Assembly (NCBI GenBank): GCA_030649335.1
Contig: JAUSLL010000018.1
Location: forward strand, 1 to 64,000
Length of the DNA stretch: 64,000 nt
From: Parvibaculum sp.
GTDB taxonomy: Bacteria; Pseudomonadota; Alphaproteobacteria; Parvibaculales; Parvibaculaceae
Reading direction: 5' to 3'
Each line of letters opens with the position of its first letter. Within the stretch, counting starts at the first letter, position 1. Below are positions 41,928 through 53,318 of the stretch, piece after piece. Below the pieces are notes generated by a model. That model searched no databases. It was not told where the DNA came from and saw only the letters and a list, made by a program, of their open reading frames with translations. Made by a program: the position numbers and the translations under genes.

Positions 41928-43128
41928 GGGCGATGTTCCGTCGCGTCCAGACCTGATCCAACGCCTTGACCAGATCGCGCATCATATCGTCAGTGTGCAC
42001 AGGGCAAGGCGTGAAACGCAGACGCTCGGTGCCGCGCGGCACTGTGGGATAATTGATTGGCTGGACATAGATGCCGTGGTCGGAGAGGAGGTCATCGCTG
42101 ACCTGTTTGCAGATCACCGGATCGCCGACAAAAACCGGCACGATATGACTTTCGCACATCATCACGGGCAGGCCCGCATCAGCCATCATGCTGCGCAACG
42201 TACGGGCGCGCTCCTGATGCACATCGCGCTCAACATTGCTCGTCTTCAGATGCCGGATCGACGCCAACACACCGGCAACAAGCACCGGCGCAAGCGAGGT
42301 CGAGAAGATGAAGCCCGGCGCATAGGAGCGCAGCACGTCGATGAGCACGGATGAACCTGCGATATAGCCGCCCATGACGCCAAACCCCTTGGCCAGCGTG
42401 CCCTCGATGATATCGACCTTGTCGAGCACACCGTCACGCTCGGCGATGCCGCCGCCGCGCGGGCCGTAGAGGCCAACGGCATGCACTTCGTCGAGATAAG
42501 TCATGGCGCCATATTTTTTTGCAAGGTCGCAAATGGCTCCGATAGGCGCAATGTCGCCGTCCATCGAATAAACAGATTCGAACGCGACAATTTTGGGTTG
42601 GGCCGGATCAAGCTGCTTCAGCAGAATTTCGAGATGACCGAGATCATTGTGACGCCACAAGCGCTTTGGCCCGCCACCGCGCTTGATGCCTTCGATCATC
42701 GAGGCATGGTTCATCTCGTCGGAAATGATGACGCAATCATTGAAAACGCGTGCAAGCGTTGAAAGCGTCGCGTCATTGGCCGCATAGCCCGACGTGAACA
42801 ACAGCGAGGCTTCCTTCTGGTGAAGGTCCGCGAGTTCTTCTTCAAGCTCGACGTGATAACGCGTGGTGCCGGAAATATTGCGGGTGCCGCCGGACCCTGC
42901 GCCGACCTCATCTATGACGCGGTGCATGGCGTCAATGACGGCCGGATGCTGACCCATACCGAGATAATCGTTGGAGCACCAGACGATGATTTCACGCGGG
43001 CCTTGCGGCGTGTGGAAAGTGGCGCGAGGGAAATCACCGCGATGACGTTTGATATCGGCAAAAACGCGGTATCGACCTTCTTCCTTCACAGAAGCGAGCG
43101 CATCGTCGAGCTTTGCCTGATAATCCAT
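41917..43128 (-). CDS. hemA: 5-aminolevulinate synthase
   Basis: 403 residues from ATG 43128 (AGGA 9 bases upstream). [41 protein letters not shown] and [12 protein letters not shown] (PLP Lys) are diagnostic. Condenses glycine and succinyl-CoA, the Shemin route to haem used by alphaproteobacteria. hemB is nearby at 49624. Confidence 0.97.
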   Translation of the reverse strand: MDYQAKLDDALASVKEEGRYRVFADIKRHRGDFPRATFHTPQGPREIIVWCSNDYLGMGQHPAVIDAMHRVIDEVGAGSGGTRNISGTTRYHVELEEELADLHQKEASLLFTSGYAANDATLSTLARVFNDCVIISDEMNHASMIEGIKRGGGPKRLWRHNDLGHLEILLKQLDPAQPKIVAFESVYSMDGDIAPIGAICDLAKKYGAMTYLDEVHAVGLYGPRGGGIAERDGVLDKVDIIEGTLAKGFGVMGGYIAGSSVLIDVLRSYAPGFIFSTSLAPVLVAGVLASIRHLKTSNVERDVHQERARTLRSMMADAGLPVMMCESHIVPVFVGDPVICKQVSDDLLSDHGIYVQPINYPTVPRGTERLRFTPCPVHTDDMMRDLVKALDQVWTRRNIARAA

Positions 43129-43279
43129 AGCCACAATCCTGTACTTGTCCGGACTACAGCTTAGCCGCTACAGCCCCTTGCCTCGCGTTCCGCCGAAGCG
43201 GATTGCCGTTAACTTAACAAGCCTGACCAGACTGACCATAAGCTAATTGTCGCACAAATTCACGGCCTTAGCTGGTTAT

Positions 43280-44062
43280 TTAAGACGCCCAAAGGCCTCT
43301 TTCCAGTAGAACCGCCTTCAAAACAGCCGGATGATCGGTCATCAAACCGTCCACACCGAGGTCTGCCAGACGGTTCATTTCTGCCGGATCGTCGATGGTC
43401 CAGACATGGACCTGCAGACCCATCTCATGTGCACGATCAAGCAGCGCGCGGTCCACCAGACGGATTCCATATTGCTCCAGCGGAATTTGCGCGCAGCCAC
43501 CTTCAAAGCCCCCCCACAAAAAAGCGAGCGGACCGGACCAACTGGAAAACCGCAACCGTGATGTATCGCCTGGCCCGAGACCCGTGCAAAGACGCGGCCC
43601 TAACGCCTCACGCGCGGCCACTGCGCGCGCACCGGAGAAAGACGTGACGCAGACTCGCTCCACCGCCCCGCAATCGCGCAACACGCGGATAAGCGGCACC
43701 ACGGCATTGTCGCGCTTGGGGTCAATGTTGACGCGCAAATCCGGCCACGCATGCAGCAGTTCTTCAAGGCGCGGAATTGGCTCAATGCCATCGACGCGGG
43801 CACGCGACACATCCGCAAAATCCATCTCGGCAATGACGCCGACCTGATCAGTGACGCGGTCAAGCTGGTCATCATGGAAAGCCAGCAACACCCCGTCACG
43901 CGTTGCATGAACGTCTGTTTCGACATAGCGATAGCCGAGATCTACCGCGCCCTGAAAAGCGGGCATGGTATTTTCCGGCCAATTGCCTGCACCGCCGCGA
44001 TGGGCGAAAGCGAGTATGCCGTCATGTTCAAGATACGAGAATTTGGCGACGCGCGATGACAT
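43280..44062 (-). CDS. Glycerophosphodiester phosphodiesterase
   Basis: 260 residues from ATG 44062, with a strong GGGGG 6 bases upstream. LAFAHRGGAGNWPENTMPAF, YRYVETDVHATRDG and LAFHDDQLDRVT are the GDPD active-site motifs (HR, ExD, H). No signal peptide, so cytoplasmic. Hydrolyses glycerophosphodiesters from phospholipid turnover. Confidence 0.93.
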   Translation of the reverse strand: MSSRVAKFSYLEHDGILAFAHRGGAGNWPENTMPAFQGAVDLGYRYVETDVHATRDGVLLAFHDDQLDRVTDQVGVIAEMDFADVSRARVDGIEPIPRLEELLHAWPDLRVNIDPKRDNAVVPLIRVLRDCGAVERVCVTSFSGARAVAAREALGPRLCTGLGPGDTSRLRFSSWSGPLAFLWGGFEGGCAQIPLEQYGIRLVDRALLDRAHEMGLQVHVWTIDDPAEMNRLADLGVDGLMTDHPAVLKAVLLERGLWAS

Positions 44063-44123
44063 AGTGATCCCCCTTTTCATCCGGTTTTTCAGCCGGACGA
44101 ATCTCCCTCGCGCGAAGCCTAGT

Positions 44124-45410
44124 CTAATTCAGCGCTGAAGGTGCGGAGATCCTAGCGTCGCGCTTATAAACATCGTCACGGAAATTGACGACGCCGTCCT
44201 CGCCGACCCATGCCGTCAGATACATCAGATAGATCGGCACCTTCTGGGTCAGGGTCACGTCCATGTGTTCACCGCCGTTGATCGTCTGGTCGATACGGCT
44301 ACGGTCCCAGCCGCCGTTGTCCTCAAGAAGCCAGGCGATCAGGTCGCGCACATCTTCGACACGCACACAGCCGGAACTAAAATTGCGCGCGTTACGACCG
44401 AACAGGCTTTTGACCGGTGTATCATGCAAATAGATCGCCTGATTATTCGGGAAGTTGATTTTGACCGTCCCGAGTGAATTGAGGCGGCTCGGGTCCTGAC
44501 GCAAACGATACTGGCTGGTCACACTCGGATCCGACCAATTGATCGTCGCAGGATCGACCTCGGTTGACGTATTCGCCCAGCCTTTGAACACGCGGATGCC
44601 CATACGGCTCAGGAATTTCGGATTGGCTTTGATCTTGGGCAACAGGTCTTTGGTCGCAATCGACAGCGGCACATTCCAATAAGGATTGAGTGCGATAAAA
44701 TTGACCTTGCTCGTAAGCTCCGGTGTCTGGCGATCTTCCTTGCCGACGATCACACGCTTACGCATCGCGACTTCGCCGTTCTCGACCGCTTCGACTTCCT
44801 GACCGGCAATGTTGACGAAGACATAGCGCTTGCCGAGAGTCGGTGCGACATCGCTGAGGCGTTTGAGATTGACCTCGAGCAGACGGATACGTTCGGCGAC
44901 CGGCACGTTGAGTGCATTGATTGTGCCGCGCCCCACCACACCATCGGGGAAGAGGCCATGACGCGCCTGAAACCGACGCAGACCTTCGAAGACACTTTCG
45001 TCAAAGGCCTGTTGATCGCCTTCCGATGCGGACATGTCACCGGTCGTGAGCAACCGCTTGCGCAACGCGGCGACGCGCGGATCGCGCATCCCCTTGCGCA
45101 ATTGCTCACCCTGAGGAACCGGCTGCCAACCACCCCAGCCTTCGATCTGCCGATACATGGAAATGGCGCGCACAACGGGCCAGAAACCGGCATCGCCAAG
45201 CGTCGGCACAGTGGACTTGAGCGCCGGATCGGTTGTGACTTGCGTTTGCGAATTAGGTGCCCAAGGATCAGTCCACTGGGATTCAACGGGATCGTAGCTG
45301 GACGAGGCCAAAGCAACCGAAGGCGCAGCAAATGCGAACAGGCCGCTGACAAGCAGCAGCCTCCGCATCATTGATGCACTCAGGTGCAAGATTGGGTGTC
45401 CGAGTATCAC
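44124..45410 (-). CDS. L,D-transpeptidase (YkuD) with peptidoglycan-binding domain
   Basis: 428 residues. Signal peptide (RRLLLVSGLFAFAAPSVALA), then a PG-binding module (LRRFQARHGLFPDGVVG) and a C-terminal YkuD domain with catalytic Cys in FSSGCVRVEDVRDL. GTG 45410 has GAGGGG close upstream; ATG 45371 would give a more ordinary signal peptide. Makes 3-3 crosslinks or attaches lipoproteins in the periplasm. Adjacent to its likely regulator. Confidence 0.92.
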   Translation of the reverse strand: MILGHPILHLSASMMRRLLLVSGLFAFAAPSVALASSSYDPVESQWTDPWAPNSQTQVTTDPALKSTVPTLGDAGFWPVVRAISMYRQIEGWGGWQPVPQGEQLRKGMRDPRVAALRKRLLTTGDMSASEGDQQAFDESVFEGLRRFQARHGLFPDGVVGRGTINALNVPVAERIRLLEVNLKRLSDVAPTLGKRYVFVNIAGQEVEAVENGEVAMRKRVIVGKEDRQTPELTSKVNFIALNPYWNVPLSIATKDLLPKIKANPKFLSRMGIRVFKGWANTSTEVDPATINWSDPSVTSQYRLRQDPSRLNSLGTVKINFPNNQAIYLHDTPVKSLFGRNARNFSSGCVRVEDVRDLIAWLLEDNGGWDRSRIDQTINGGEHMDVTLTQKVPIYLMYLTAWVGEDGVVNFRDDVYKRDARISAPSALN

Positions 45411-45543
45411 AGGCCCCTCATTTCGTTCCGGCCGATTTTAACCATATTTCGGCGGTGGCGTCCGTTTTCGGCACAAAAGCATCCGTCCGGCCAATTTCAA
45501 TCAGACGGTCTGCAAGATTTGTGCGGGAAAAACGCCTAAAAAA

Positions 45544-46056
45544 TCAGAGACGATAGCGGATTTGGTCGGTCCAAAAACGCTCAAGCTTGTGCAGTGTCGA
45601 GTTGATCTGCAGCAGCTCGTCATTGCTGATGTCACCCACTTCGGCGACCGAGCGGCAATGCTTGTTGTAAAGATCGTCAATCGACTTGCAGATGGCGCGA
45701 CCCTTGTCCGTCAAACGAACACGGACTGAACGACGGTCGAGGCGCGAACGCTGGTGGCTGATGTAATCAGCCTCGACAAGCTTCTTGAGATTGTAGGACA
45801 CGTTGGAGCCGAGATAATGACCGCGTGTGCGCAATTCGCCGGCTGTCATTTCGGCGTCGCCGATGTTGAACAGAAGCAACGCCTGAACGCTGTTGATCTC
45901 CGAGCAGCCGACGCGGTCGAGTTCGTCTTTGATCACGTCGAGAAGACGGCGATGCAGACGTTCGACATATGTCAGGGCTTCCAGATATGCAGGCTTTGAC
46001 GCCGCAGATTCTGAATTCGCTACAACCACATTCGCTTGTGAATTTGCAATGCCCAT
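45544..46056 (-). CDS. ldtR: MarR-family regulator, LdtR type
   Basis: 170 residues from ATG 46056 (AAGGG 8 bases upstream). EINSVQALLLFNIGDAEMTA, LGSNVSYNLKKLVEADYI and HQRSRLDRRSVRVRLTDKG form the winged helix. LdtR of Liberibacter and Sinorhizobium controls an adjacent L,D-transpeptidase and stress tolerance; the neighbouring gene fits exactly. Confidence 0.88.
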   Translation of the reverse strand: MGIANSQANVVVANSESAASKPAYLEALTYVERLHRRLLDVIKDELDRVGCSEINSVQALLLFNIGDAEMTAGELRTRGHYLGSNVSYNLKKLVEADYISHQRSRLDRRSVRVRLTDKGRAICKSIDDLYNKHCRSVAEVGDISNDELLQINSTLHKLERFWTDQIRYRL

Positions 46057-46249
46057 AAAAAATGCCCTTCTGACGCAACTTCTGACACATGGTGCCGGTC
46101 CGGCTCCTGCCTGAAGCACACATTATCCGTCATCCCCCTAACGACAGGTTTAAACGCGCACCACCTGCGGTTGACTCCGGCGTGTTACCCACAACGGAGT
46201 GCGACATGTTGGCAATGAAAAATGCTGTATGAATTCACGTTGCCGCAAA

Positions 46250-46270
46250 TTTGTTTCAGAATTGAACAAA
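46250..46270. promoter_or_regulatory. Candidate operator upstream of ldtR
   Basis: TTTGTT-N9-AACAAA in the otherwise gene-free 46057-46353 stretch. An autoregulatory site for the MarR protein is plausible but unproven; I see no confident promoter beside it. Confidence 0.35.
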
Positions 46271-46353
46271 CTAGTGGCAGATCGTTGCCATTACTTGGCG
46301 ATTCATATTTGCTTAGCCATACGCAAAGTTTTTCGTGATGGCGGACATTAGTG

Positions 46354-47244
46354 TCAGATTTCGCCTTTGATCATCTTGATGATGCCGGAAAAATCCAAAC
46401 CATCGTGACCGGAAGCTTCCATCAGCGCATAAAGCTGCGCCGCCTGTGCGCCCAAAGGTGTCGGCGCGCGCGCGGCTTTGGACGCATCCTGCGCGAGACG
46501 CAAATCCTTGAGCATCATGGCCGCTGAAAAGCCCGGTTGGTAATCACGGTTCGCAGGCGACGTCGCCACAGGACCGGGCACAGGGCAATAAGATGTCATG
46601 GACCAGCACTGGCCGGATGCGGTTGATGAAATATCAAACAGGGTCTGCGCGTCGAGACCGAGTTTCTCGCCGAGCACGAAAGCCTCCGACACGGCAATCA
46701 TCGAGATGCCGAGGATCATGTTGTTGCAGACCTTGGCAACCTGGCCATTGCCCGCCCCGCCCGCATGAAAAATATTCTTGCCCATCTGCTCAAGCACCGG
46801 CTTGGCCATCGCGAAGGCGTCATCCGTACCGCCTACCATGAAAGTAAGCGTGCCCGCCTCCGCTCCACCGACGCCGCCCGAAACCGGCGCGTCGATCATG
46901 CCCATGCCTGCCGCCGATGCCGCCGCGATCACATCGCGCGCCGAGGGCACGTCAATAGTGGAACTATCAATAAAGAGCGTGCCCTTTTGGGCGACCGCGA
47001 TAAGACCGCCATCGCCGAGATAAACAGAGCGCACATGCTCGCCGGCAGGGAGCATTGTCACCACGAATTCGACATCTCTGGCGGCATCCGGTGCAGTCGA
47101 AGCTTTCGTTGCGCCTGCCGCGACGAGCGTCGCCACGGCTTTCTCGCTCAGATCGAACACTTTGAGCACATGCCCGGCCTTGATAAGATTGCGTGCCATG
47201 GGGCCGCCCATGTTACCAAGTCCGATAAAGCCGATGGTCGCCAT
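46354..47244 (-). CDS. mmsB: 3-hydroxyisobutyrate dehydrogenase
   Basis: 296 residues from ATG 47244 (GGAG). TIGFIGLGNMGGPMARNLIKAG is the NAD-binding fold, APVSGGVGGAEAGTLTFMVG the substrate loop, and GNGQVAKVCNNMILG carries the catalytic Lys. Oxidises 3-hydroxyisobutyrate in valine catabolism, third step of this operon. Confidence 0.95.
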   Translation of the reverse strand: MATIGFIGLGNMGGPMARNLIKAGHVLKVFDLSEKAVATLVAAGATKASTAPDAARDVEFVVTMLPAGEHVRSVYLGDGGLIAVAQKGTLFIDSSTIDVPSARDVIAAASAAGMGMIDAPVSGGVGGAEAGTLTFMVGGTDDAFAMAKPVLEQMGKNIFHAGGAGNGQVAKVCNNMILGISMIAVSEAFVLGEKLGLDAQTLFDISSTASGQCWSMTSYCPVPGPVATSPANRDYQPGFSAAMMLKDLRLAQDASKAARAPTPLGAQAAQLYALMEASGHDGLDFSGIIKMIKGEI

Positions 47245-47263
47245 GCTTAGCTCCTGCTTCAAA

Positions 47264-47289
47264 TTCACCTCCCCTCAAGGGGAGGTGAA
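47264..47289. repeat. Perfect 26-base intergenic hairpin
   Basis: TTCACCTCCCC (47264-47274), loop TCAA, GGGGAGGTGAA (47279-47289), between two genes of one operon. No T-run. It may be a dispersed palindromic element or a processing hairpin that sets relative expression. Confidence 0.6.
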
Positions 47290-47297
47290 GTTTCTAA

Positions 47298-48338
47298 TTA
47301 TTCAAACGACAGTTCTTCACTTCCCAACGAAGCAAAATACCCATCCACCTCTACCGCGCTCACATCTTCCAGCGTTGCGGGCTCCCACTTCGGCGACTGA
47401 TCCTTGTCGATGATGATGGCCCGCACACCTTCGTAAAAATCATGGCCACGCATAAAGCGGTTAGTCAGTCGGAACTCAAGTCTCATTGCCTCCTCAAAAG
47501 ACAATGACGCACCGGTGCGGATCTGGCGATAGGCGACCAACAGGCTCAGTGGCGACTTTGTGGCGAGAACGCCTGCGACTTTCGTCGCCCATTCGCTGGC
47601 ATCGGCTTGGAGCGACCCGATAATCTCCGCGACGGAGCCGAGCGAAAAATGCTTGTCAATCTGCGCACGCTTGGTCCCCAGCGACGCTTCGCCCGCGTCA
47701 CCGGACAGACCCTTGAGCGCCGCATCGAAACTGTCGCCTGCGGCAAGACGCGATTTGAGCGCGGCAAAATTCTCTGACGGCACGAACACATCGGCAATGC
47801 CGGCGTGGATCGCGTCCGCTGCCTTCAGCCGTTCGCCGGTGAGGCCGAGAAACATACCGATCTCACCCGGGCAACGCGGCAAAAAAAATGTGCCGCCGAC
47901 ATCAGGAAACAAGCCAATACCGGTTTCGGGCATGGCGAAAGTCAGGCGCTCGCTCGCCACACGATGCGAACCGTTGACCGAGATTCCGACGCCGCCGCCC
48001 ATGTCGATGCCGCCCATCAGCGCGATATAGGGTTTTGGATAATTTTTGATATAGACGTTGAGGCGATATTCCTCGCGGTAAAAGTCGATGACATTGCGGT
48101 CACCGACCTTGCCCCAATCATGCAGCGCGCGAATGTCACCGCCCGCGCAAAAAGCCTTCTCGCCCACTGCTTCAATAATGACGAGTTTGACCGCATCATC
48201 GGCCGCCCAAGCTTTCAACTGCGGATGGATCGCGCGCACCATATTGAGCGTCAGCGCGTTAAGCGCCTTTGGACGGTTCAACGTGATGATGCCCGCAACA
48301 CCGTCACGCGAAAACAGGACTTCGGCTTCGTCGCTCAT
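47298..48338 (-). CDS. 3-hydroxyisobutyryl-CoA hydrolase (enoyl-CoA hydratase family)
   Basis: 346 residues from ATG 48338 (GAAGAG upstream), 2 bases after the dehydrogenase stop. GVAGIITLNRPKALNALTL, AFCAGGDIRALHDWG, MGGGVGISVNGSHRVASERL and AMPETGIGLFPDVGGTFFLPR mark the HIBCH branch, longer than plain hydratases. Releases 3-hydroxyisobutyrate for MmsB. Confidence 0.93.
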   Translation of the reverse strand: MSDEAEVLFSRDGVAGIITLNRPKALNALTLNMVRAIHPQLKAWAADDAVKLVIIEAVGEKAFCAGGDIRALHDWGKVGDRNVIDFYREEYRLNVYIKNYPKPYIALMGGIDMGGGVGISVNGSHRVASERLTFAMPETGIGLFPDVGGTFFLPRCPGEIGMFLGLTGERLKAADAIHAGIADVFVPSENFAALKSRLAAGDSFDAALKGLSGDAGEASLGTKRAQIDKHFSLGSVAEIIGSLQADASEWATKVAGVLATKSPLSLLVAYRQIRTGASLSFEEAMRLEFRLTNRFMRGHDFYEGVRAIIIDKDQSPKWEPATLEDVSAVEVDGYFASLGSEELSFE

Positions 48339-48340
48339 AT

Positions 48341-49480
48341 TCAACTCTTCAGCAATTCACGCGCGATGATGACGCGCATGATTTCATTGGTGCCTTCCAA
48401 AATCTGGTGCACGCGCAAATCGCGCACATGCCGCTCCAGCGGGAAGTCATTAAGATAACCGTAGCCACCGTGAATTTGCAGCGCCTGATTGGCAACCTCA
48501 AAGCTCACGTCCGTCGCAAAGCGCTTGGCCATGGCGGTGTGCATCGTCGCATCAGATGTCTTGGCATCCACTTTGGTGGCAGCCTGCATGAGCAGAAGGC
48601 GCGCGGCTTCAAGCTCGGTTGCCATATCGGCCAGCTTGAACTGTAAGGCCTGAAAGGAAGCGAGCGGTTTGCCGAATTGTTGACGCTCGGTGAGATAGGT
48701 CTTGGCGCGGGCAAGCGCCGCCTGCGCCGTGCCGAGCGCACAGGCACCGATGTTGAGACGACCGCCGTCGAGACCCATCATGGCGATCTTGAAGCCCTGC
48801 CCCTCTTCGCCGATGAGATTTTCAACAGGCACACGGCAATCATCAAAAATAACCTGCGCTGTCGGTTGGCTGTTCCAACCCATCTTTTTTTCCGGCGCAC
48901 CAAAGGACAGCCCCGGCGTGCCCTTCTCGACGACCACACAAGAGACGCCGCCTGCGCCCTCGCCACCTGTGCGCACCATGCAGACATAAATATCTGATGT
49001 GCCGCTACCGGAGATGAACGCCTTCGAGCCGTTGATCACATAATGATCTCCATCGCGCACGGCTTTGGTGCGCAACGACGCCGCATCCGAACCGGCGCTC
49101 GGCTCGGTCAGGCAATAGCTGGCGATGAGTTCCATCGTTGTGAGCCGCGGCAGCCATTTGCGGCGCTGCGCCTCGCCCCCGAATGTGTCGATCATCCAGG
49201 ACGCCATATTGTGAATCGAGAGAAAGGCGGCGGTCGATGTGCAGCCCGCTGAAAGGGCTTCAAACACCAAAGCCGCATCGAGCCGTGTCAGCGCCGAACC
49301 GCCGACATCCTCGCGCACATATATGCCGGCGAGGCCAAGGGCCGCCGCCTTGCGCAGGGTTTCAACCGGAAAGAAGGCGCGCCGATCCCAATCTGCGGCA
49401 AATGGCTCCAGTTCATCGGCGGCAAAAGCCCGCGCCATGTCCTGAAATGCCTGCTGCTCTTCGTTAAGCCCGAACCTCAT
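48341..49480 (-). CDS. Isobutyryl-CoA/acyl-CoA dehydrogenase
   Basis: 379 residues, GGAGG before ATG 49480. [51 protein letters not shown] and [20 protein letters not shown] are ACAD motifs. With the hydrolase and MmsB next to it, isobutyryl-CoA is the likely substrate. First gene of the valine-degradation operon. Confidence 0.92.
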   Translation of the reverse strand: MRFGLNEEQQAFQDMARAFAADELEPFAADWDRRAFFPVETLRKAAALGLAGIYVREDVGGSALTRLDAALVFEALSAGCTSTAAFLSIHNMASWMIDTFGGEAQRRKWLPRLTTMELIASYCLTEPSAGSDAASLRTKAVRDGDHYVINGSKAFISGSGTSDIYVCMVRTGGEGAGGVSCVVVEKGTPGLSFGAPEKKMGWNSQPTAQVIFDDCRVPVENLIGEEGQGFKIAMMGLDGGRLNIGACALGTAQAALARAKTYLTERQQFGKPLASFQALQFKLADMATELEAARLLLMQAATKVDAKTSDATMHTAMAKRFATDVSFEVANQALQIHGGYGYLNDFPLERHVRDLRVHQILEGTNEIMRVIIARELLKS

Positions 49481-49614
49481 GGAAGCCTCCCTCTGCGCCT
49501 AACTGCGCAGTTAACCCCTGATACTGGTCACTTTTTACGCTGTCAACGAAGGCAGATTTGCTACCTTCGCTTGACGTTGCGGCACGTTGCACTCCGCTCG
49601 CCCATTCGTTATGA

Positions 49615-51095
<1,481 letters not shown>

Positions 51096-51128
51096 TTTAA
51101 CGCCGTTCTTCTTTTGTCCGATAAGCCA

Positions 51129-51149
51129 TATGTTATCACTGTTAACATA
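51129..51149. promoter_or_regulatory. Probable TetR operator
   Basis: TATGTTA-N7-TAACATA, perfect 7-base arms, 34 bases before tetR ATG 51095. Size and symmetry suit a TetR dimer. Confidence 0.65.
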
Positions 51150-51203
51150 AAAGGCAAGCGATTAGCGTGAACACTCCGTGAACGGATGGCTAAAATTCAG
51201 ATA

Positions 51204-52358
51204 TCAGAAACCAGATATCGTGCTTGCGCCGGAAACCTGCACAACTGTGTCTGTGAAGAATCCGTTGAAGCCGCTTTGCATGCCGATGGAATACGCCCCC
51301 ATACGTGCGAACTCGATCCAGTCGCCCTCACCTATGTCGGCGGGCAAATCAAACTGCACTTTGAAGACATCGAGACTGTCGCAAGTGGGACCGAAGATAC
51401 GGAACGGCGTCAGTGCGCCGCCGACATCACTAACGCCATTGGCCTTGCGCGTGATGGCCCGCACAGGTGGCCTCAGGTCGGCCAAATGGATTTCCGACAG
51501 ACCGCCATAGATGCCGTCGTTAATATATAGGTCGTTGCCTTTGCGCAGTTGCACCTGCGTCAGCACCGAACAACCGTCCGCCACCAGCGCCCGACCGGGC
51601 TCTGCAAACAGCGGCACATCAATCGCCAGATCGCGTTTGGCGGCACGGATCACGTCGAAATATTCCTCCAGTGGCGGAATGGGGTCGCCATAGTCCGCCG
51701 GAAAGCCACCGCCAATGTCGAAATAGCTGATCGGTACACCAGAACGACGCACAACATCAGCGGCCACCTCCATCGACACGCGATAGGCCATTGGATCTGG
51801 ACACTGACTGCCGACATGGAAGGCAGTCGCCGTGCGCGAACCACGCGCATGAGCTTCCTTGAGCAAGGCCACCGCCTCGTCCGGCTGCGCCCCGAATTTC
51901 GACGACAGATTGTAAACGGATTTGTTCTTGGGCGTGGTCACGCGCACTTCAACCGTAATGTCTGTGCCGACCACTTCATGGAGCTTGTCCAACTCGCTCA
52001 GATGATCGACGACATAATGTTCGATACCATAGACATCGGACGCAGATTCCAGCGCTCCGCGCGATTTCACCGGATGGTTGAAATAGCAATGTGCATCAGG
52101 AAAAAGTTCGGTCAGTTTAGCAATTTCCGGCAACGACGCCGTGTCAAAATGCCGGACGCCTGCGCGGTAGAGCGCGCGCAGCACATGTGGATCGGGATTG
52201 CATTTCACCGCATAGAGCACCGTGCCCGGAAAGCCGTCGAGAAAGGCGGTGGCGCGTTTTTCCAGCACGTCCGGGAAGATAACGAACACGGGATATGACG
52301 GATTGAGGCGACTGACGACCTCATCGACGGAGCCGAATCGAATTTCTTTCATCGCCAT
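51204..52358 (-). CDS. Type III PLP ornithine/lysine-type decarboxylase
   Basis: 384 residues, alanine-racemase fold. VLYAVKCNPDPHVLR has the PLP Lys, HVGSQCPDP and FDIGGGFPADYGD bind phosphate, and FGPTCDSLDVF holds the catalytic Cys. Likely forms putrescine (or cadaverine); substrate cannot be fixed by eye. ATG 52352 is an alternative start. Three bases separate it from the dehydrogenase gene. Confidence 0.92.
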   Translation of the reverse strand: MAMKEIRFGSVDEVVSRLNPSYPVFVIFPDVLEKRATAFLDGFPGTVLYAVKCNPDPHVLRALYRAGVRHFDTASLPEIAKLTELFPDAHCYFNHPVKSRGALESASDVYGIEHYVVDHLSELDKLHEVVGTDITVEVRVTTPKNKSVYNLSSKFGAQPDEAVALLKEAHARGSRTATAFHVGSQCPDPMAYRVSMEVAADVVRRSGVPISYFDIGGGFPADYGDPIPPLEEYFDVIRAAKRDLAIDVPLFAEPGRALVADGCSVLTQVQLRKGNDLYINDGIYGGLSEIHLADLRPPVRAITRKANGVSDVGGALTPFRIFGPTCDSLDVFKVQFDLPADIGEGDWIEFARMGAYSIGMQSGFNGFFTDTVVQVSGASTISGF

Positions 52359-52361
52359 AAT

Positions 52362-53246
52362 CTATATCGCCTTTGTGACCTTATTCAGGCGGGCGACAAG
52401 ACTCGATGTATCCCAGCGATTGCCACCCATAGACTGCACATCGGCGTAAAACTGGTCCACAAGCGCCGTCACGGGCAATTGCGCGCCATTGTTGCGCGCC
52501 TCAGCGAGACAAATCGACAGGTCCTTGCGCATCCAATCAACCGCAAAACCATGATCGAACTCACCCGCGATCATCGTCTTATAGCGGTTTTCCATCTGCC
52601 AGCTTTGTGCAGCACCTTTGGAAATCACGTCAATAACAGCGGCAGGATCAAGCCCCGCCTGCGTCGCAAAATGGATGCCTTCTGACAGACCCTCAACAAG
52701 ACCAGCAATGCAAATCTGATTGACCATCTTGGTGAGCTGACCCGCACCTGCTGGACCCATGAGACGGCAGGCCCGCGCAAAAGCAGCGATGACGGGTTCG
52801 GCCTTTGTATAGGCAGCTTCATCACCACCGCACATGACGGTGAGAATGCCCTTCTCCGCCCCCGCTTGCCCGCCAGACACCGGCGCATCAACAAAGCCGA
52901 GACCGGCTTCGCGCGCCGCTGCATCCAACTCACGCGCGAGCGTTGCGGAGGCCGTGGTGTGGTCCACAAATACGCTGCCTCGCTCCATGCCCACGAAGGC
53001 ACCCTCGGCACCCAACGTGACGGCGCGGACGTCATCGTCATTACCGACGCAGGCAAAAACGAATTCGGCACCGGCTGCTGCTTCACGCGGTGTTTTGGCT
53101 GCACGTCCACCGTGCTCAGCGACAAAAGCTGAAGCACGTGCGGCAGTACGATTGTAAACAGTGACGGTGTGACCGGCATTGATGAGATGACCCGCCATCG
53201 GGTAACCCATGACACCAAGCCCGAGGAAAGCAACTGACACGCCCAT
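52362..53246 (-). CDS. NAD(P)-dependent beta-hydroxyacid dehydrogenase
   Basis: 294 residues, AGG before ATG 53246. VAFLGLGVMGYPMAGHLINA, DAPVSGGQAGAEKGILTVMC, GAGQLTKMVNQICIAG (catalytic Lys) and GFAVDWMRKDLSICL place it with 3-hydroxyisobutyrate/tartronate-semialdehyde/glyoxylate reductases. A paralogue of mmsB; substrate uncertain. Probably co-transcribed with the decarboxylase. Confidence 0.9.
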   Translation of the reverse strand: MGVSVAFLGLGVMGYPMAGHLINAGHTVTVYNRTAARASAFVAEHGGRAAKTPREAAAGAEFVFACVGNDDDVRAVTLGAEGAFVGMERGSVFVDHTTASATLARELDAAAREAGLGFVDAPVSGGQAGAEKGILTVMCGGDEAAYTKAEPVIAAFARACRLMGPAGAGQLTKMVNQICIAGLVEGLSEGIHFATQAGLDPAAVIDVISKGAAQSWQMENRYKTMIAGEFDHGFAVDWMRKDLSICLAEARNNGAQLPVTALVDQFYADVQSMGGNRWDTSSLVARLNKVTKAI

Positions 53247-53318
53247 ATCTGCCTCTTCAAAAAATGCATTTTCAGAAGATTAGCAGGCTATGAAGCCTGG
53301 ATCATGCTTTGACTTGAC

